Part shown: in pieces, positions 19,306-28,269 of the stretch
Layout: each line of letters starts with the position of its first letter
Numbering within the stretch: position 1 is the first letter of the stretch
From: Gammaproteobacteria bacterium
GTDB taxonomy: Bacteria > Pseudomonadota > Gammaproteobacteria > Arenicellales > UBA868
Direction: 5' to 3'
DNA length: 64,000 nucleotides
Assembly: GCA_022450155.1 (NCBI GenBank)
Contig: JAKUQR010000018.1
Coordinates: 1-64,000 of the forward strand
Program-made: the position numbers and the translations under genes
Notes under the pieces: model-generated
Database searches by the model: none
The model's input: the letters and a program-made list of their open reading frames with translations, nothing else
What the model was told of the DNA's origin: nothing

Positions 19306-20580
19306 ATGGCGACTCGTCCGGCAGATTGCCACCCTGATGCGCCAATGTTTGAAGCGGATGCCTGGGGACTGACCTCCCAGGAGCGTGAGCTTTCGACCGT
19401 TGCAAGAGAGCTTGGCCAATCCCGGTTTGCCGAGCGCGCGGCCGGTTACGACCGGGAGGCGTCATTTCCGACCGAAAACTATCGGGATATGCACGAGGCT
19501 GGACTGCTCGGGATATGTATACCTAAAAGCGATGGCGGACATGAGGCACCGCTGCGGTGTTATGCCCTGGCGGCAGCGGAGATTGGGCGCTACTGCGGTG
19601 CCACTGCGCTGACTTGGAACATGCACGTGAGTTCCTGCTTGTGGTCAGGTGCACTGACAGACGATCTTGATATGGATGATGTGGTTCGGGCGCAGCACCA
19701 CCAGAATCGCTCGATTCACTATCGGCGAATTCTGGATGATGGCGCAATCTATGCGCAGCCTTTTTCTGAAGGTGGTGCAGCGGCATCGGGCGCCGTTGCG
19801 TTTGGCACCACGGCTCGTAGAGTTGAGGGGGGCTGGCAGGTAAACGGTAAGAAAATTTTTGCCTCACTTGCAGGCAGTGCGGATTATTACGGTGCATTGT
19901 GTACCGAACTGCTTCACGAGGATGATCGCCCGAGTCGGCGAAATACGCTTTATCTGGCCATTCCTGCGGCGGCCGGCGGGGTTCGCGTCACTGGTGACTG
20001 GGATCCGATGGGTATGAGAGGTACGGTGAGCCGCACACTGCTGTTCGAGGACGTGTTTGTACCTGACGGGTCTGAACTGATGCCACGTGGGATTTACTAT
20101 CAGGCAGCAAGTCAGTGGCCACACATGTTTCTAACCCTGACGCCTGCTTACCTTGGCTTGGCGCAGGCGGCTTATGACTTTACAGTTCGGTACCTGCGTG
20201 GCGAGGTGCCGGGGATGCCACCGACAAAGCGGAGGATGTATCCGACCAAGCGTTTGGCGGTCGCACAGATGCGGGTCATGCTGGAGCAGACCAAATCGGT
20301 CTGGTTTCAAGTGATGAGCGAAGCGCGTCGAAATCCGACCAAGGACCAGGTGATGCGGGCTTACGTCGCTCAGTATACCGTTATGGAAAATTCCAATGAA
20401 CTGGCTCAACTTGCAATTCGTACCTGTGGCGGCCAATCCATGCTCAAGGAGTTGCCGCTGGAACGCATCTACCGGGATTCCCGCTGTGGGTCGCTGATGC
20501 TGCCCTGGACGGCCGAACTATGCCTCGACAAACTGGGTCGGGACACGCTTTACGAGGTTGGTGAGACGGATGAATCATGA
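19306..20580 (+). CDS. acyl-CoA dehydrogenase family protein with atypical C-terminus
   Basis: A 424-residue flavoprotein of the acyl-CoA dehydrogenase superfamily. N- and middle-domain features are present: MHEAGLLGICIPKSDGG, WNMHVSSCLWSG, QPFSEGGAAASGAVAFGTTAR, WQVNGKKIFASLAG and GDWDPMGMRGTVSRTLLFEDVFVP. The C-terminal domain ends RTCGGQSMLKELPLERIYRDSRCGSLMLPW and lacks the YxGxxE glutamate motif of standard dehydrogenases. A different base, or a monooxygenase-like reaction as in DszC- or HpaA-type relatives, is possible. A GGAG site precedes the ATG; the start lies two bases after the preceding stop, and the next gene overlaps its end (ATGA). Confidence 0.85.
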   Translation: MATRPADCHPDAPMFEADAWGLTSQERELSTVARELGQSRFAERAAGYDREASFPTENYRDMHEAGLLGICIPKSDGGHEAPLRCYALAAAEIGRYCGATALTWNMHVSSCLWSGALTDDLDMDDVVRAQHHQNRSIHYRRILDDGAIYAQPFSEGGAAASGAVAFGTTARRVEGGWQVNGKKIFASLAGSADYYGALCTELLHEDDRPSRRNTLYLAIPAAAGGVRVTGDWDPMGMRGTVSRTLLFEDVFVPDGSELMPRGIYYQAASQWPHMFLTLTPAYLGLAQAAYDFTVRYLRGEVPGMPPTKRRMYPTKRLAVAQMRVMLEQTKSVWFQVMSEARRNPTKDQVMRAYVAQYTVMENSNELAQLAIRTCGGQSMLKELPLERIYRDSRCGSLMLPWTAELCLDKLGRDTLYEVGETDES

Positions 20581-22094
20581 GTCAGGATGTCTGTCAGTGG
20601 ATCGAAACACACGCTGACTTTGCTCCTGAAAAAATTGCCGTTCGATTCGAGGGGCAAGAAATTACTTACCGCCAGCTGCTGTTGCAGATCAAGACGACGG
20701 CGGCTGTTCTCAAAGCGGCCTATGACATTGGTCGGGGCGACCGCATTGCCTACCTGGGCTTCAATTCTCCCGAACTGCTGGTACTTTTCTTTGCCTGTGC
20801 GCGGCTGGGGGCCTTGCTGTTGCCGCTCAACTGGCGACTGACGCGTCCGGAGCAGGCCTATATTCTGGAAAATGCCGCGGCCAGGATACTGGTCTGCGAT
20901 GATGATCACGTGACGATTGGGCATCAGTTATCAGAAACGGTACCCGGCTGCAAAATCTGTGATCACGCTGATATCGCTGCGGTCACAGGCGGTACGGAGG
21001 GTCAGGTAGACCGCAATCCGCATATCGATCTCACAACACCCCTGCTGCTGGTCTATACATCCGGTACGACAGGCCAGCCTAAAGGTGCGGTACTGACGCA
21101 GGAAGCCGTATTGTTCAATGCCTTGAACAGTGTCCACATGCATGATCTGGATGTCTCGGATCACATTCTCACTGTGTTGCCGATGTTTCATGTGGGTGGG
21201 CTGAACATACAGACCACACCTGCCCTTTATGTCGGTGCAACCGTTACGTTACAGCGACGCTTTGAACCGGCCATGGTGCTGTCAGCCATTCGCGATCTTC
21301 GTCCAACTCGGCTTGTGCTGGTCCCGGCCACAATCATCGCGTTGGCCGAACATCCGGACTTTAAGACCACAGACTTGGGTTCAATTCGGTCAGTGACGAC
21401 AGGGTCGACCATTGTTCAGAAGTCGGTGATCGATATTTTTCACGACCGCAACGTTCCGGTTATCCAGAACTACGGCTTGACAGAGACCGGCCCTGTTGCA
21501 CTTTACCTCCGTATTGATAATGCTTTCAGCCGCGTTGGGTCAACTGGCCGTGGGGCGCTGCATACACGCTTTCGAATCGTCGACGAGGAAGACCGAGATG
21601 TGCCTGCAGGGCGGTCGGGTGAACTTCTGCTGCAGGGGCCGAACGTGCTCTCGGAGTACTGGGGTGATCCGGCAGCGACCCGTGAGGCACTGCAGGAAGG
21701 ATGGTTCAGGACAGGTGACATCGGTTACTGTGACACTGATGGCTATGTGTATATCAACGACCGGAAGAAAGACGTGGTGATTTCTGGCAGTGAAAATATA
21801 TATCCTGCCGAACTCGAGCACGTACTGGATCAAATTGAGGAGCTGGTCGAGGCCGCAGTAATCGGTATGCCCGATAGCAAGTGGGGTGAAGTGCCTGTTG
21901 CGGTTATCGTGCTGGAAGCAGGCTGTGACATCGACAATGCCGCGCTGTTGTCGTGCTTCGATGGGGTGCTGGCCCGGTTTAAGCATCCCAAGGCGGTGGT
22001 CCGTGTCGATGCGCTGCCCCGGAATGTGATGGGCAAGGTTCTTAAACATGAACTGCGGCAGATGCTCGCTGACGGGACCCTGGTGCCCGAGTGA
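20577..22094 (+). CDS. acyl-CoA synthetase (AMP-forming)
   Basis: A 505-residue adenylate-forming enzyme: P-loop VYTSGTTGQPKGAVLTQ (about 160-176), MFHVGGLN, QNYGLTETGP, the hinge WFRTGDIGYCDTDGYVYINDRKKDVVISGSENIYPAELE and a C-terminal LPRNVMGKVLKHELRQ containing the catalytic lysine. It resembles medium/long-chain fatty-acid or aryl-acid CoA ligases. It starts at an ATGA overlap with the preceding dehydrogenase homologue, so it belongs to the same transcription unit. It may activate the acid released by the NicD-like hydrolase for beta-oxidation, but this is inference. Confidence 0.9.
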   Translation: MSQDVCQWIETHADFAPEKIAVRFEGQEITYRQLLLQIKTTAAVLKAAYDIGRGDRIAYLGFNSPELLVLFFACARLGALLLPLNWRLTRPEQAYILENAAARILVCDDDHVTIGHQLSETVPGCKICDHADIAAVTGGTEGQVDRNPHIDLTTPLLLVYTSGTTGQPKGAVLTQEAVLFNALNSVHMHDLDVSDHILTVLPMFHVGGLNIQTTPALYVGATVTLQRRFEPAMVLSAIRDLRPTRLVLVPATIIALAEHPDFKTTDLGSIRSVTTGSTIVQKSVIDIFHDRNVPVIQNYGLTETGPVALYLRIDNAFSRVGSTGRGALHTRFRIVDEEDRDVPAGRSGELLLQGPNVLSEYWGDPAATREALQEGWFRTGDIGYCDTDGYVYINDRKKDVVISGSENIYPAELEHVLDQIEELVEAAVIGMPDSKWGEVPVAVIVLEAGCDIDNAALLSCFDGVLARFKHPKAVVRVDALPRNVMGKVLKHELRQMLADGTLVPE

Positions 22095-22148
22095 GGCGAT
22101 GTAGTGCCGCCAATGAGTAACACAACTTTGGGTGTCGACTGAAAGGAC

Positions 22149-23042
22149 ATGGACACGACTCTGGGAATCACACTGCTAGGGACCGGTTGTCCATCTGTCA
22201 GTACGGCCCGGTTTGGTCCTGCCAACCTAGTTCAGTGCGGCAGCATGAAGCTGCTCGTTGACATCGGATCCGGTGTCACCCAGCGGCTGCTGGGGTGTGG
22301 TGCGAACGGCGCAATAATTGACGCGGTGCTGGTGACCCATATCCACACCGACCACCTGGTAGACCTTTACCAGTTCATCATTTCTTCCTGGCATCAGAAC
22401 CGCGACCGCAAGCAGGTCATCTACGGACCGCCCGGTATCAAAGAGTTGGTCGAATCGACGATGGCAGTGTGGCGGACGGAGCGGGAACTTAGGATCAAGT
22501 GGGAAAAACGCTCATCGCTCGCTGCGTTTGAGATCGAAATCCATGAGCTTGAATCAGAAGGCGTAGTACTCGAGCATGCTGGCGGCCGTGTCAGCGTGGT
22601 CAAGGTCGAGCACCAGCCGGTTGAACCGGCATTTGGTTTTATTTTTGAAGCGAGCGGGCGCAAGCTGGTTTTGAGCGGCGACACGCGGTATTGCGAAAAC
22701 CTCGTTGAGGCTGCCAGGGGAGCAGATGTTCTGGTGCACGAGGTTTTTGTCCATGGCTCGATGCCGGTGATCGGCACCCGCACTGAGCGGGGACTGGCCA
22801 ACGTGGCGGCTTACCACACGGCCAGTACCGATGTCGGCAAAGTAGCTGCGCGGGCGGATGTGGGTTGCCTGCTTCTGACCCATATCGTGCCTCCCGACAC
22901 CGATCGTGCAAGATTGTTAGAACAAGCGCGTGCAGAGTATGCCGGTCCAGTCATCGTGGGCGAAGACCTCATGGCGATCGATGTCATCACAGGAAGTGTG
23001 CAGTGGGGTGATGTGAATTTCAGCCTGCCGGTCAGGTCATAA
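22149..23042 (+). CDS. MBL fold metallo-hydrolase (RNase Z/arylsulfatase-like)
   Basis: A 297-residue metallo-beta-lactamase-fold hydrolase. It starts with GITLLGTGCPSVSTARFGPANLV, has the zinc motif THIHTDHLVD (about 60-69) and a later FEASGRKLVLSGDTRYCENLVEAARGADVLVHE block, with a final histidine in LLLTHIVPP. This ElaC-like subgroup includes small-molecule hydrolases as well as RNase Z. The catabolic surroundings make a lactone, ester or thioester hydrolase more likely than a tRNA nuclease. It lies 54 bases after the CoA synthetase. Confidence 0.87.
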   Translation: MDTTLGITLLGTGCPSVSTARFGPANLVQCGSMKLLVDIGSGVTQRLLGCGANGAIIDAVLVTHIHTDHLVDLYQFIISSWHQNRDRKQVIYGPPGIKELVESTMAVWRTERELRIKWEKRSSLAAFEIEIHELESEGVVLEHAGGRVSVVKVEHQPVEPAFGFIFEASGRKLVLSGDTRYCENLVEAARGADVLVHEVFVHGSMPVIGTRTERGLANVAAYHTASTDVGKVAARADVGCLLLTHIVPPDTDRARLLEQARAEYAGPVIVGEDLMAIDVITGSVQWGDVNFSLPVRS

Positions 23043-23119
23043 CCGGTAGGCTGGCGACCGGTGTGCCTTAGGTCGACCGACAAGCGCATTTCACGGAAGG
23101 ATTGGTTCGGCCCGTTATA

Positions 23120-24700
23120 ATGAGTCGCATGTCCGCGGTTCGAAATATTCTGTTCATCATGGCCGATCAACTCAGGGCAGATTACCTGAGTTGCTATGGG
23201 CACCCGACGTTAGAAACACCGAACATCGATGCCCTGGCCACGCGCGGGATGAAATTTGACCGCGCGTACTGTAACGCGGCGATATGTGGCCCGTCCCGCA
23301 TGTCGTTTTACACCGGCCGAACAATGGCGAGTCATGGTTGTGCCTACAACCGGGTACCGATTCGAACCGACGAGTGGACGCTCAGTGATTACATGCGGGC
23401 TGAGGGATTGCGTTCAGCTCTAGTGGGAAAGACCCATTTTGGCGCCAACCCAACGGATGTTGAGCGCCTGAATCTTGCCGCAGAAGGTGTTGACGGTCGC
23501 TATGTGCTCGAGTGTGGTTTTGAACCATATGAACGGGATGACGGACTGCATCCGATGGGCATGTTTGATCCCAATCTGAGATACAACCAGTACCTGCGGG
23601 AACAGGGCTACGTATCCGACAACCCGTGGAACGACTTTGTAATTTCTGCGCTCAATGACGCTGGCGATGTCGTCAGCGGATTTTATATGCGCAATGCTCA
23701 TCTACCGGCGCGGGTTTCGGCTGAGCACTCGGAAACAGCCTACATGACACGGCGGGCTATAGACTTTATTCGGGAAGCAGGCGATGAGCCGTGGAGTCTG
23801 CATCTGAGCTATATCAAGCCGCACTGGCCTTACATGGTGCCTTCACCATATCACAGCATGTACGGTGTTGAGGATATTCTGCCTGCAGTACGCAGCGATG
23901 AGGAAAGGGCTGATCCGCATCCCGTAGTCAAGGCATTTATGAACCATGGAGAGAGTGTCGTACTGTCCGACGATGCTGCGCGACAAAACGTTATCCCGAC
24001 CTACATGGGACTTGTGAAGGAAATCGATGACCACGTGGGCCACCTGATGACGGCTTTGTCAGATCTGGGCCGATCGGGAGATACATTGATTGTGCTGACG
24101 AGCGATCACGGTGATTACCTGGGTGATCACTGGCTGGGCGAGAAAGAGCTGTTTCACGAACCGTCTGTCCGTATTCCGCTTATCGTTGCTGATCCGTCCG
24201 AGTCCGCGGACCTGAGCAGGGGGTGTGCCTCCCAGGCACTGGTCGAGGGTATCGATCTGATACCGACCTTTATCGAAGTGCTGGGCGGTGATCCTCATCA
24301 ACCCTGGCTGGAAGGCAGGTCGTTTCTGGACATACTTCATGGAAGAGACGCTGAATCGAGGGATTTCGTCGTGGCTGAGCTCGATTATTTTGCGCGCAAA
24401 GCCCGGTTGGAACTCAAGGTAGCAGCTGACCGGGCAAAAGGGTGGATGGTGCGATCCGAACGGTGGAAGTATGTGTTCTACGAAGGGTTTGACTCCCAGT
24501 TGTTTGACCTTGAAGGTGATCCAAATGAGTTGGTCGATCGGGCCTCAGATCCGTCATGCCAGGGGATCCTCGATGAGCATCGGGATCGTCTTTTCCACTG
24601 GTTCAGGTGTCGGAAATCCACGGTCACTGTTGATTACGCCTATCTCGATACCCGCCATGAATTTGCGACCAGGGGCGGGTTTATATTCGGGGAGTGGTAG
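23120..24700 (+). CDS. sulfatase family hydrolase (alkaline phosphatase superfamily)
   Basis: A sulfatase of about 526 residues. It opens RNILFIMADQLRADYLSCYGHP and carries the formylglycine signature CGPSR followed by MSFYTGR, with the cysteine at about 56. The metal site TSDHGDYLGDHWLGEKELFHEPSVRIPLIV is intact. Such enzymes hydrolyse sulfate esters or phosphonate/phosphate monoesters in the cytoplasm after the cysteine is converted by a maturase. No signal peptide is visible. The frame could begin at a TTG at 23102 just after GGAAGG; ATG at 23120 or 23129 is preferred but uncertain. No sulfatase-modifying gene is seen nearby. Confidence 0.88.
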   Translation: MSRMSAVRNILFIMADQLRADYLSCYGHPTLETPNIDALATRGMKFDRAYCNAAICGPSRMSFYTGRTMASHGCAYNRVPIRTDEWTLSDYMRAEGLRSALVGKTHFGANPTDVERLNLAAEGVDGRYVLECGFEPYERDDGLHPMGMFDPNLRYNQYLREQGYVSDNPWNDFVISALNDAGDVVSGFYMRNAHLPARVSAEHSETAYMTRRAIDFIREAGDEPWSLHLSYIKPHWPYMVPSPYHSMYGVEDILPAVRSDEERADPHPVVKAFMNHGESVVLSDDAARQNVIPTYMGLVKEIDDHVGHLMTALSDLGRSGDTLIVLTSDHGDYLGDHWLGEKELFHEPSVRIPLIVADPSESADLSRGCASQALVEGIDLIPTFIEVLGGDPHQPWLEGRSFLDILHGRDAESRDFVVAELDYFARKARLELKVAADRAKGWMVRSERWKYVFYEGFDSQLFDLEGDPNELVDRASDPSCQGILDEHRDRLFHWFRCRKSTVTVDYAYLDTRHEFATRGGFIFGEW

Positions 24701-24768
24701 GATAAAACCGCCCCTGATGGAATATCCAGCGTTAAGCCAGTCGTATTAAAAGCGATGGAGGGAAGCCG

Positions 24769-26364
24769 ATGATTTACACCAGCGAACGAACAGATCTCAA
24801 ACTGGAAATCCCGAACGTTTCCATAACGGAGTATGCACTGCGACACGCTGAACGGCTGGCTGATAAGCCGGCCCTGATCGACGGTCCTTCAGGCCGTAGT
24901 CTGACCTATGGCCAACTGGCCGGCGGTATCAAAAAAGTTGCCGGTGGGCTGTATGCCAGAGGATTCAGAAAAGGAGATGTCTTGGCAATTTATTGCCCCA
25001 ATATGCCCGAGTACGCGCTGGTGTTTAATGCTGTCGCTTCAGTGGGTGGTATCAACACCACGGTTAACCCGCTGTATACGGCTGCAGAACTTGCCAAGCA
25101 GCTCAACGATGCCAATGCCAGGTTTCTGGTGACTGTACCCCCATTTCTGGATAAGGCGCTTGAAGCCGCAGGCAGCTCTTCGGTTGAAGAGGTCTTTGTC
25201 TTCGGTGAGGGCGAAGGGGCACGCTCTTTTTCGGAGTTAATGTCCACCGACTCACCAGCCCCTGCTGTTGAGATCGACCCTAAGAATGATCTGGTGGTTC
25301 TGCCTTATTCGAGCGGTACAACGGGTCTACCCAAGGGTGTGATGCTTACCCACCACAATCTTGTTGCTAATTTGTGTCAGGTAGACGGTTTCGAAGAACA
25401 AAAACGCATGGGCGAAGACGAGATCATCATGGCAATGCTGCCGTTCTTCCACATCTATGGGATGATCGTGGTCATGAAGCTGGCGCTCGCTGGAGGCGCT
25501 ACTCTGGTCAGTATGCCTCGATTTGATATGGAGGAGTTTCTCGGTCTGGTACAGCAATACAAGGCGACCACGCTGCCACTGGTTCCGCCCGTCGTACTGG
25601 GATTGGCCAAGAGTCCCCTGGTCGATCAGTTTGACCTTTCCAGTGTGAAGACGATCTTCTGTGGTGCAGCCCCGCTGGGACGAGAATTATCTATAGAGAC
25701 CAGCCAGCGAATTGGCTGTCCGATAATGCAGGGATACGGCATGACCGAGGCAAGCCCGGTGACACACTTGTCCTCGATGGACCCGGATAAATCTCGGCAA
25801 GGTGCCATCGGAAAAGTGATTCCTGATACCGAAGTCCGGGTGGTCGATGTCGAGTCCGGTCGCGATTGTGCCCAGGGTGAAGACGGTGAACTCTGGATAC
25901 GCGGTCCGCAAATCATGAGGGGCTATCTCAATCAACCCGAAGAAACAGCAGACTGTATCGATTCGGAGGCTTGGTACCACACCGGTGACGTCGGTTATGT
26001 CGATGAAGAAGGGTTCTTTTTCATTGTGGACCGTGTTAAGGAGTTGATTAAATACAAGGCAATGCAGGTCAGTCCTGCTGAACTCGAGGCGCTGCTGGTG
26101 ACACATCCGGCCATAGTCGATACGGCAGTGATCCCGAGTCCCGATGAGGAAGCCGGTGAGATTCCCAAGGCCATCGTAGTACTAAAAGAGCCGGAGGCCG
26201 CGAGTGATGAAATGGCCGACGAGATCATGGCCTTTGTCGCGGACAATGTCGCACCGCACAAGCGCGTGCGGTTACTGGACTTTGCTGAGCAGATTCCTAA
26301 ATCTGCTTCCGGCAAAATTCTGCGGCGGGTACTCGTCGAAGCAGAGCGAAGCAGAAATGGTTAG
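24769..26364 (+). CDS. 4-coumarate-CoA ligase-like acyl-CoA synthetase
   Basis: A 531-residue adenylate-forming ligase of the 4CL/luciferase branch: SSGTTGLPKGVMLTHHNLVANL P-loop (about 183), FFHIYGM, QGYGMTEASPV, the hinge WYHTGDVGYVDEEGFFFIVDRVKELIKYKAMQVSPAELE and C-terminal PKSASGKILRRVLV. A strong ribosome site (GGAGGGAAG) precedes the ATG. It activates an aryl-propanoid or fatty acid. It is the last gene of the rightward catabolic run; about 220 non-coding bases separate it from the ABC transporter. Confidence 0.91.
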   Translation: MIYTSERTDLKLEIPNVSITEYALRHAERLADKPALIDGPSGRSLTYGQLAGGIKKVAGGLYARGFRKGDVLAIYCPNMPEYALVFNAVASVGGINTTVNPLYTAAELAKQLNDANARFLVTVPPFLDKALEAAGSSSVEEVFVFGEGEGARSFSELMSTDSPAPAVEIDPKNDLVVLPYSSGTTGLPKGVMLTHHNLVANLCQVDGFEEQKRMGEDEIIMAMLPFFHIYGMIVVMKLALAGGATLVSMPRFDMEEFLGLVQQYKATTLPLVPPVVLGLAKSPLVDQFDLSSVKTIFCGAAPLGRELSIETSQRIGCPIMQGYGMTEASPVTHLSSMDPDKSRQGAIGKVIPDTEVRVVDVESGRDCAQGEDGELWIRGPQIMRGYLNQPEETADCIDSEAWYHTGDVGYVDEEGFFFIVDRVKELIKYKAMQVSPAELEALLVTHPAIVDTAVIPSPDEEAGEIPKAIVVLKEPEAASDEMADEIMAFVADNVAPHKRVRLLDFAEQIPKSASGKILRRVLVEAERSRNG

Positions 26365-26584
26365 GTGCAATCCAGCACCAGGAGCAGTCCGTTCACGTCA
26401 AGATGGCGCACCACTGGAATCTGTTGGTCAACGGTGTTGTGAATATAGAACCAATTCAGAACCAAATATTGCACCACTAGCCGGATCGCTCCTCACCTTG
26501 CAAAGCGGATTGATAAGGTGAACAATGGACAGGTGATCAGCGATGCTGACACGGTATAAGTCTGACTACCAAAGGAGACAATTA

Positions 26585-28165
26585 ATGCGAATGACAACAA
26601 AACTGATTAGCGCTATTGGTGCGATTGTTCTCGCATTGACTGGCGTAACTGTACAGGCGGATACCCCTAAAGCGGGTGGTACATTGATTATGTCGATCGG
26701 CACGACGCCTCGACATCTCAATCCCGCAGTACAGTCCGGTATTGCGACGGGTGCACCGGGCGCACAGCTTTTTGCGACTCTGCTTCGGTTCGATGACCAG
26801 TGGAATGCTCATCCCTACCTTGCGAAGTCCTGGCAGGTGTCTGATGACTCAAGAACAGTGACGTTTAATCTCGTCGAGGGTGCGACGTTCCATGACGGCG
26901 CACCGATCACCTCTAAGGACGTTGCATTTTCCATCAAGACCATCAAAGCGCATCATCCGTTTAAAACGATGTTTGGAGCAGTCGAAAGTGTCGAAACACC
27001 GGACGCAAATACGGCTGTTTTCAAATTATCCAAACCACATCCGGCTCTTATGCTGGCACTGTCCTCACAGCTCGGATCGATCATCCCAGAACATATTTAT
27101 GGCGATGGACAAGATCCAAAGAAACATCCACGTAACTCTCAAGACGTCGTCGGTTCGGGACCATTTAAGTTCGTTGAGTTTGTTCGGGATCAACATATTA
27201 TCCTGGAACGGAATGAGAACTTTTTCATCAAGGGTCGTCCGTATCTAGACAAAATCGTCATGCGGATTATCAAAGATCCAACAGCAAGATCCCTCGGAAG
27301 AGAGAATGGCGAAATTGACATGTCGGCCTTTGAGTCATTGGCGCAAGACATTTTGCATGCTGAGGGTGTTGCGCATTTGACTGCGACTGACCAAGGTTAC
27401 GCGGCTATAGGGCCAATAGCCTGGTATGCGTTTAATACGAAGAAAGAGCCACTGAGTGATGTGCGAGTACGGCAGGCGATCGCTTACGCGATTGATCGCG
27501 ATTTCCTCATGAACGCGATCAGCCAGGGTACAACTAAGGCGGCTTATACTGGTATTCATCCGGATAGTATTTTTCATGAGCCAAATGTCGAGCACTATGA
27601 TCTAGATCTAGACAAAGCCAACGCCATGCTTGATGACGCGGGTTATGCACGTGGCGGTGATGGAATGCGTTTTCCTCTGACAGTTGACTTCGGTTGGCCG
27701 GGTGCCAAGCCAAACGCTGAATACCTAAAACCTCAGCTCAAAAAGATTGGGATCGATGTCACTGTACGCACATCAGCGGGGTTTCCCGCCTGGGCAAAGA
27801 CTGTTTCAAATTGGGACTTTGATATCACAACCGATGTGGTATTTAACTGGGGTGATCCAGTTATCGGTGTGCATAGAACCTATTTGTGTAATAACGCGAA
27901 AAAGGGTGTGATCTGGTCGAACACTCAGCAGTACTGTAACTCGGAAGTTGATGCCATATTGGCTAAAGCTGGTCAGGAGAACGATCAGGCGAAACGGGTC
28001 GCTTTCTATTCCGAAGCGCAGAAACTAATTGCGAAAGATGTACCGATCTATTTCACAGAAACCGTGCCTTACCACACGATCTACAACCATACCAAGGTGG
28101 GCAATCCACCGAATACGATTTGGGGCACTTGCTCCCCAATGGACGAGGTCTATCTGAAGAATTGA
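26585..28165 (+). CDS. ABC transporter substrate-binding protein, family 5 (peptide/nickel type)
   Basis: A 526-residue extracytoplasmic solute-binding protein. The first 26 residues form a signal peptide (ending VTVQA before DTPKAGG). The body shows family-5 landmarks: WQVSDDSRTVTFNLVEGATFHDGAPITSKDVAFSIK, VGSGPFKFVEF, RVRQAIAYAIDRDFLMNAI and a C-terminal AKDVPIYFTETVPYHT. AAGGAGA with a seven-base spacing selects the ATG at 26585 over the longer frame. Ligands of this family include peptides, opines, sugars and metal chelates; the catabolic context fits an organic nitrogen compound. A perfect hairpin follows before the permease genes. Confidence 0.93.
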   Translation: MRMTTKLISAIGAIVLALTGVTVQADTPKAGGTLIMSIGTTPRHLNPAVQSGIATGAPGAQLFATLLRFDDQWNAHPYLAKSWQVSDDSRTVTFNLVEGATFHDGAPITSKDVAFSIKTIKAHHPFKTMFGAVESVETPDANTAVFKLSKPHPALMLALSSQLGSIIPEHIYGDGQDPKKHPRNSQDVVGSGPFKFVEFVRDQHIILERNENFFIKGRPYLDKIVMRIIKDPTARSLGRENGEIDMSAFESLAQDILHAEGVAHLTATDQGYAAIGPIAWYAFNTKKEPLSDVRVRQAIAYAIDRDFLMNAISQGTTKAAYTGIHPDSIFHEPNVEHYDLDLDKANAMLDDAGYARGGDGMRFPLTVDFGWPGAKPNAEYLKPQLKKIGIDVTVRTSAGFPAWAKTVSNWDFDITTDVVFNWGDPVIGVHRTYLCNNAKKGVIWSNTQQYCNSEVDAILAKAGQENDQAKRVAFYSEAQKLIAKDVPIYFTETVPYHTIYNHTKVGNPPNTIWGTCSPMDEVYLKN

Positions 28166-28192
28166 CCTAGAGAAATGTCAGATGTTGTTCGG

Positions 28193-28221
28193 AAATGCCT
28201 GCTGCTTGTCAGCAGGCATTT
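28193..28221 (+). terminator. intercistronic hairpin after the ABC binding-protein gene
   Basis: A perfect inverted repeat with 12-base arms (AAATGCCTGCTG, 28193-28204, and its complement at 28210-28221) around a five-base loop. Only a short T-containing tail follows. It probably attenuates or protects the mRNA so that the binding protein is made in excess over the permease and ATPase subunits. Confidence 0.85.
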
Positions 28222-28269
28222 CTCATTTGGTCGAACAAGTTAATTTCATATTAAATACATAGTAATTCA

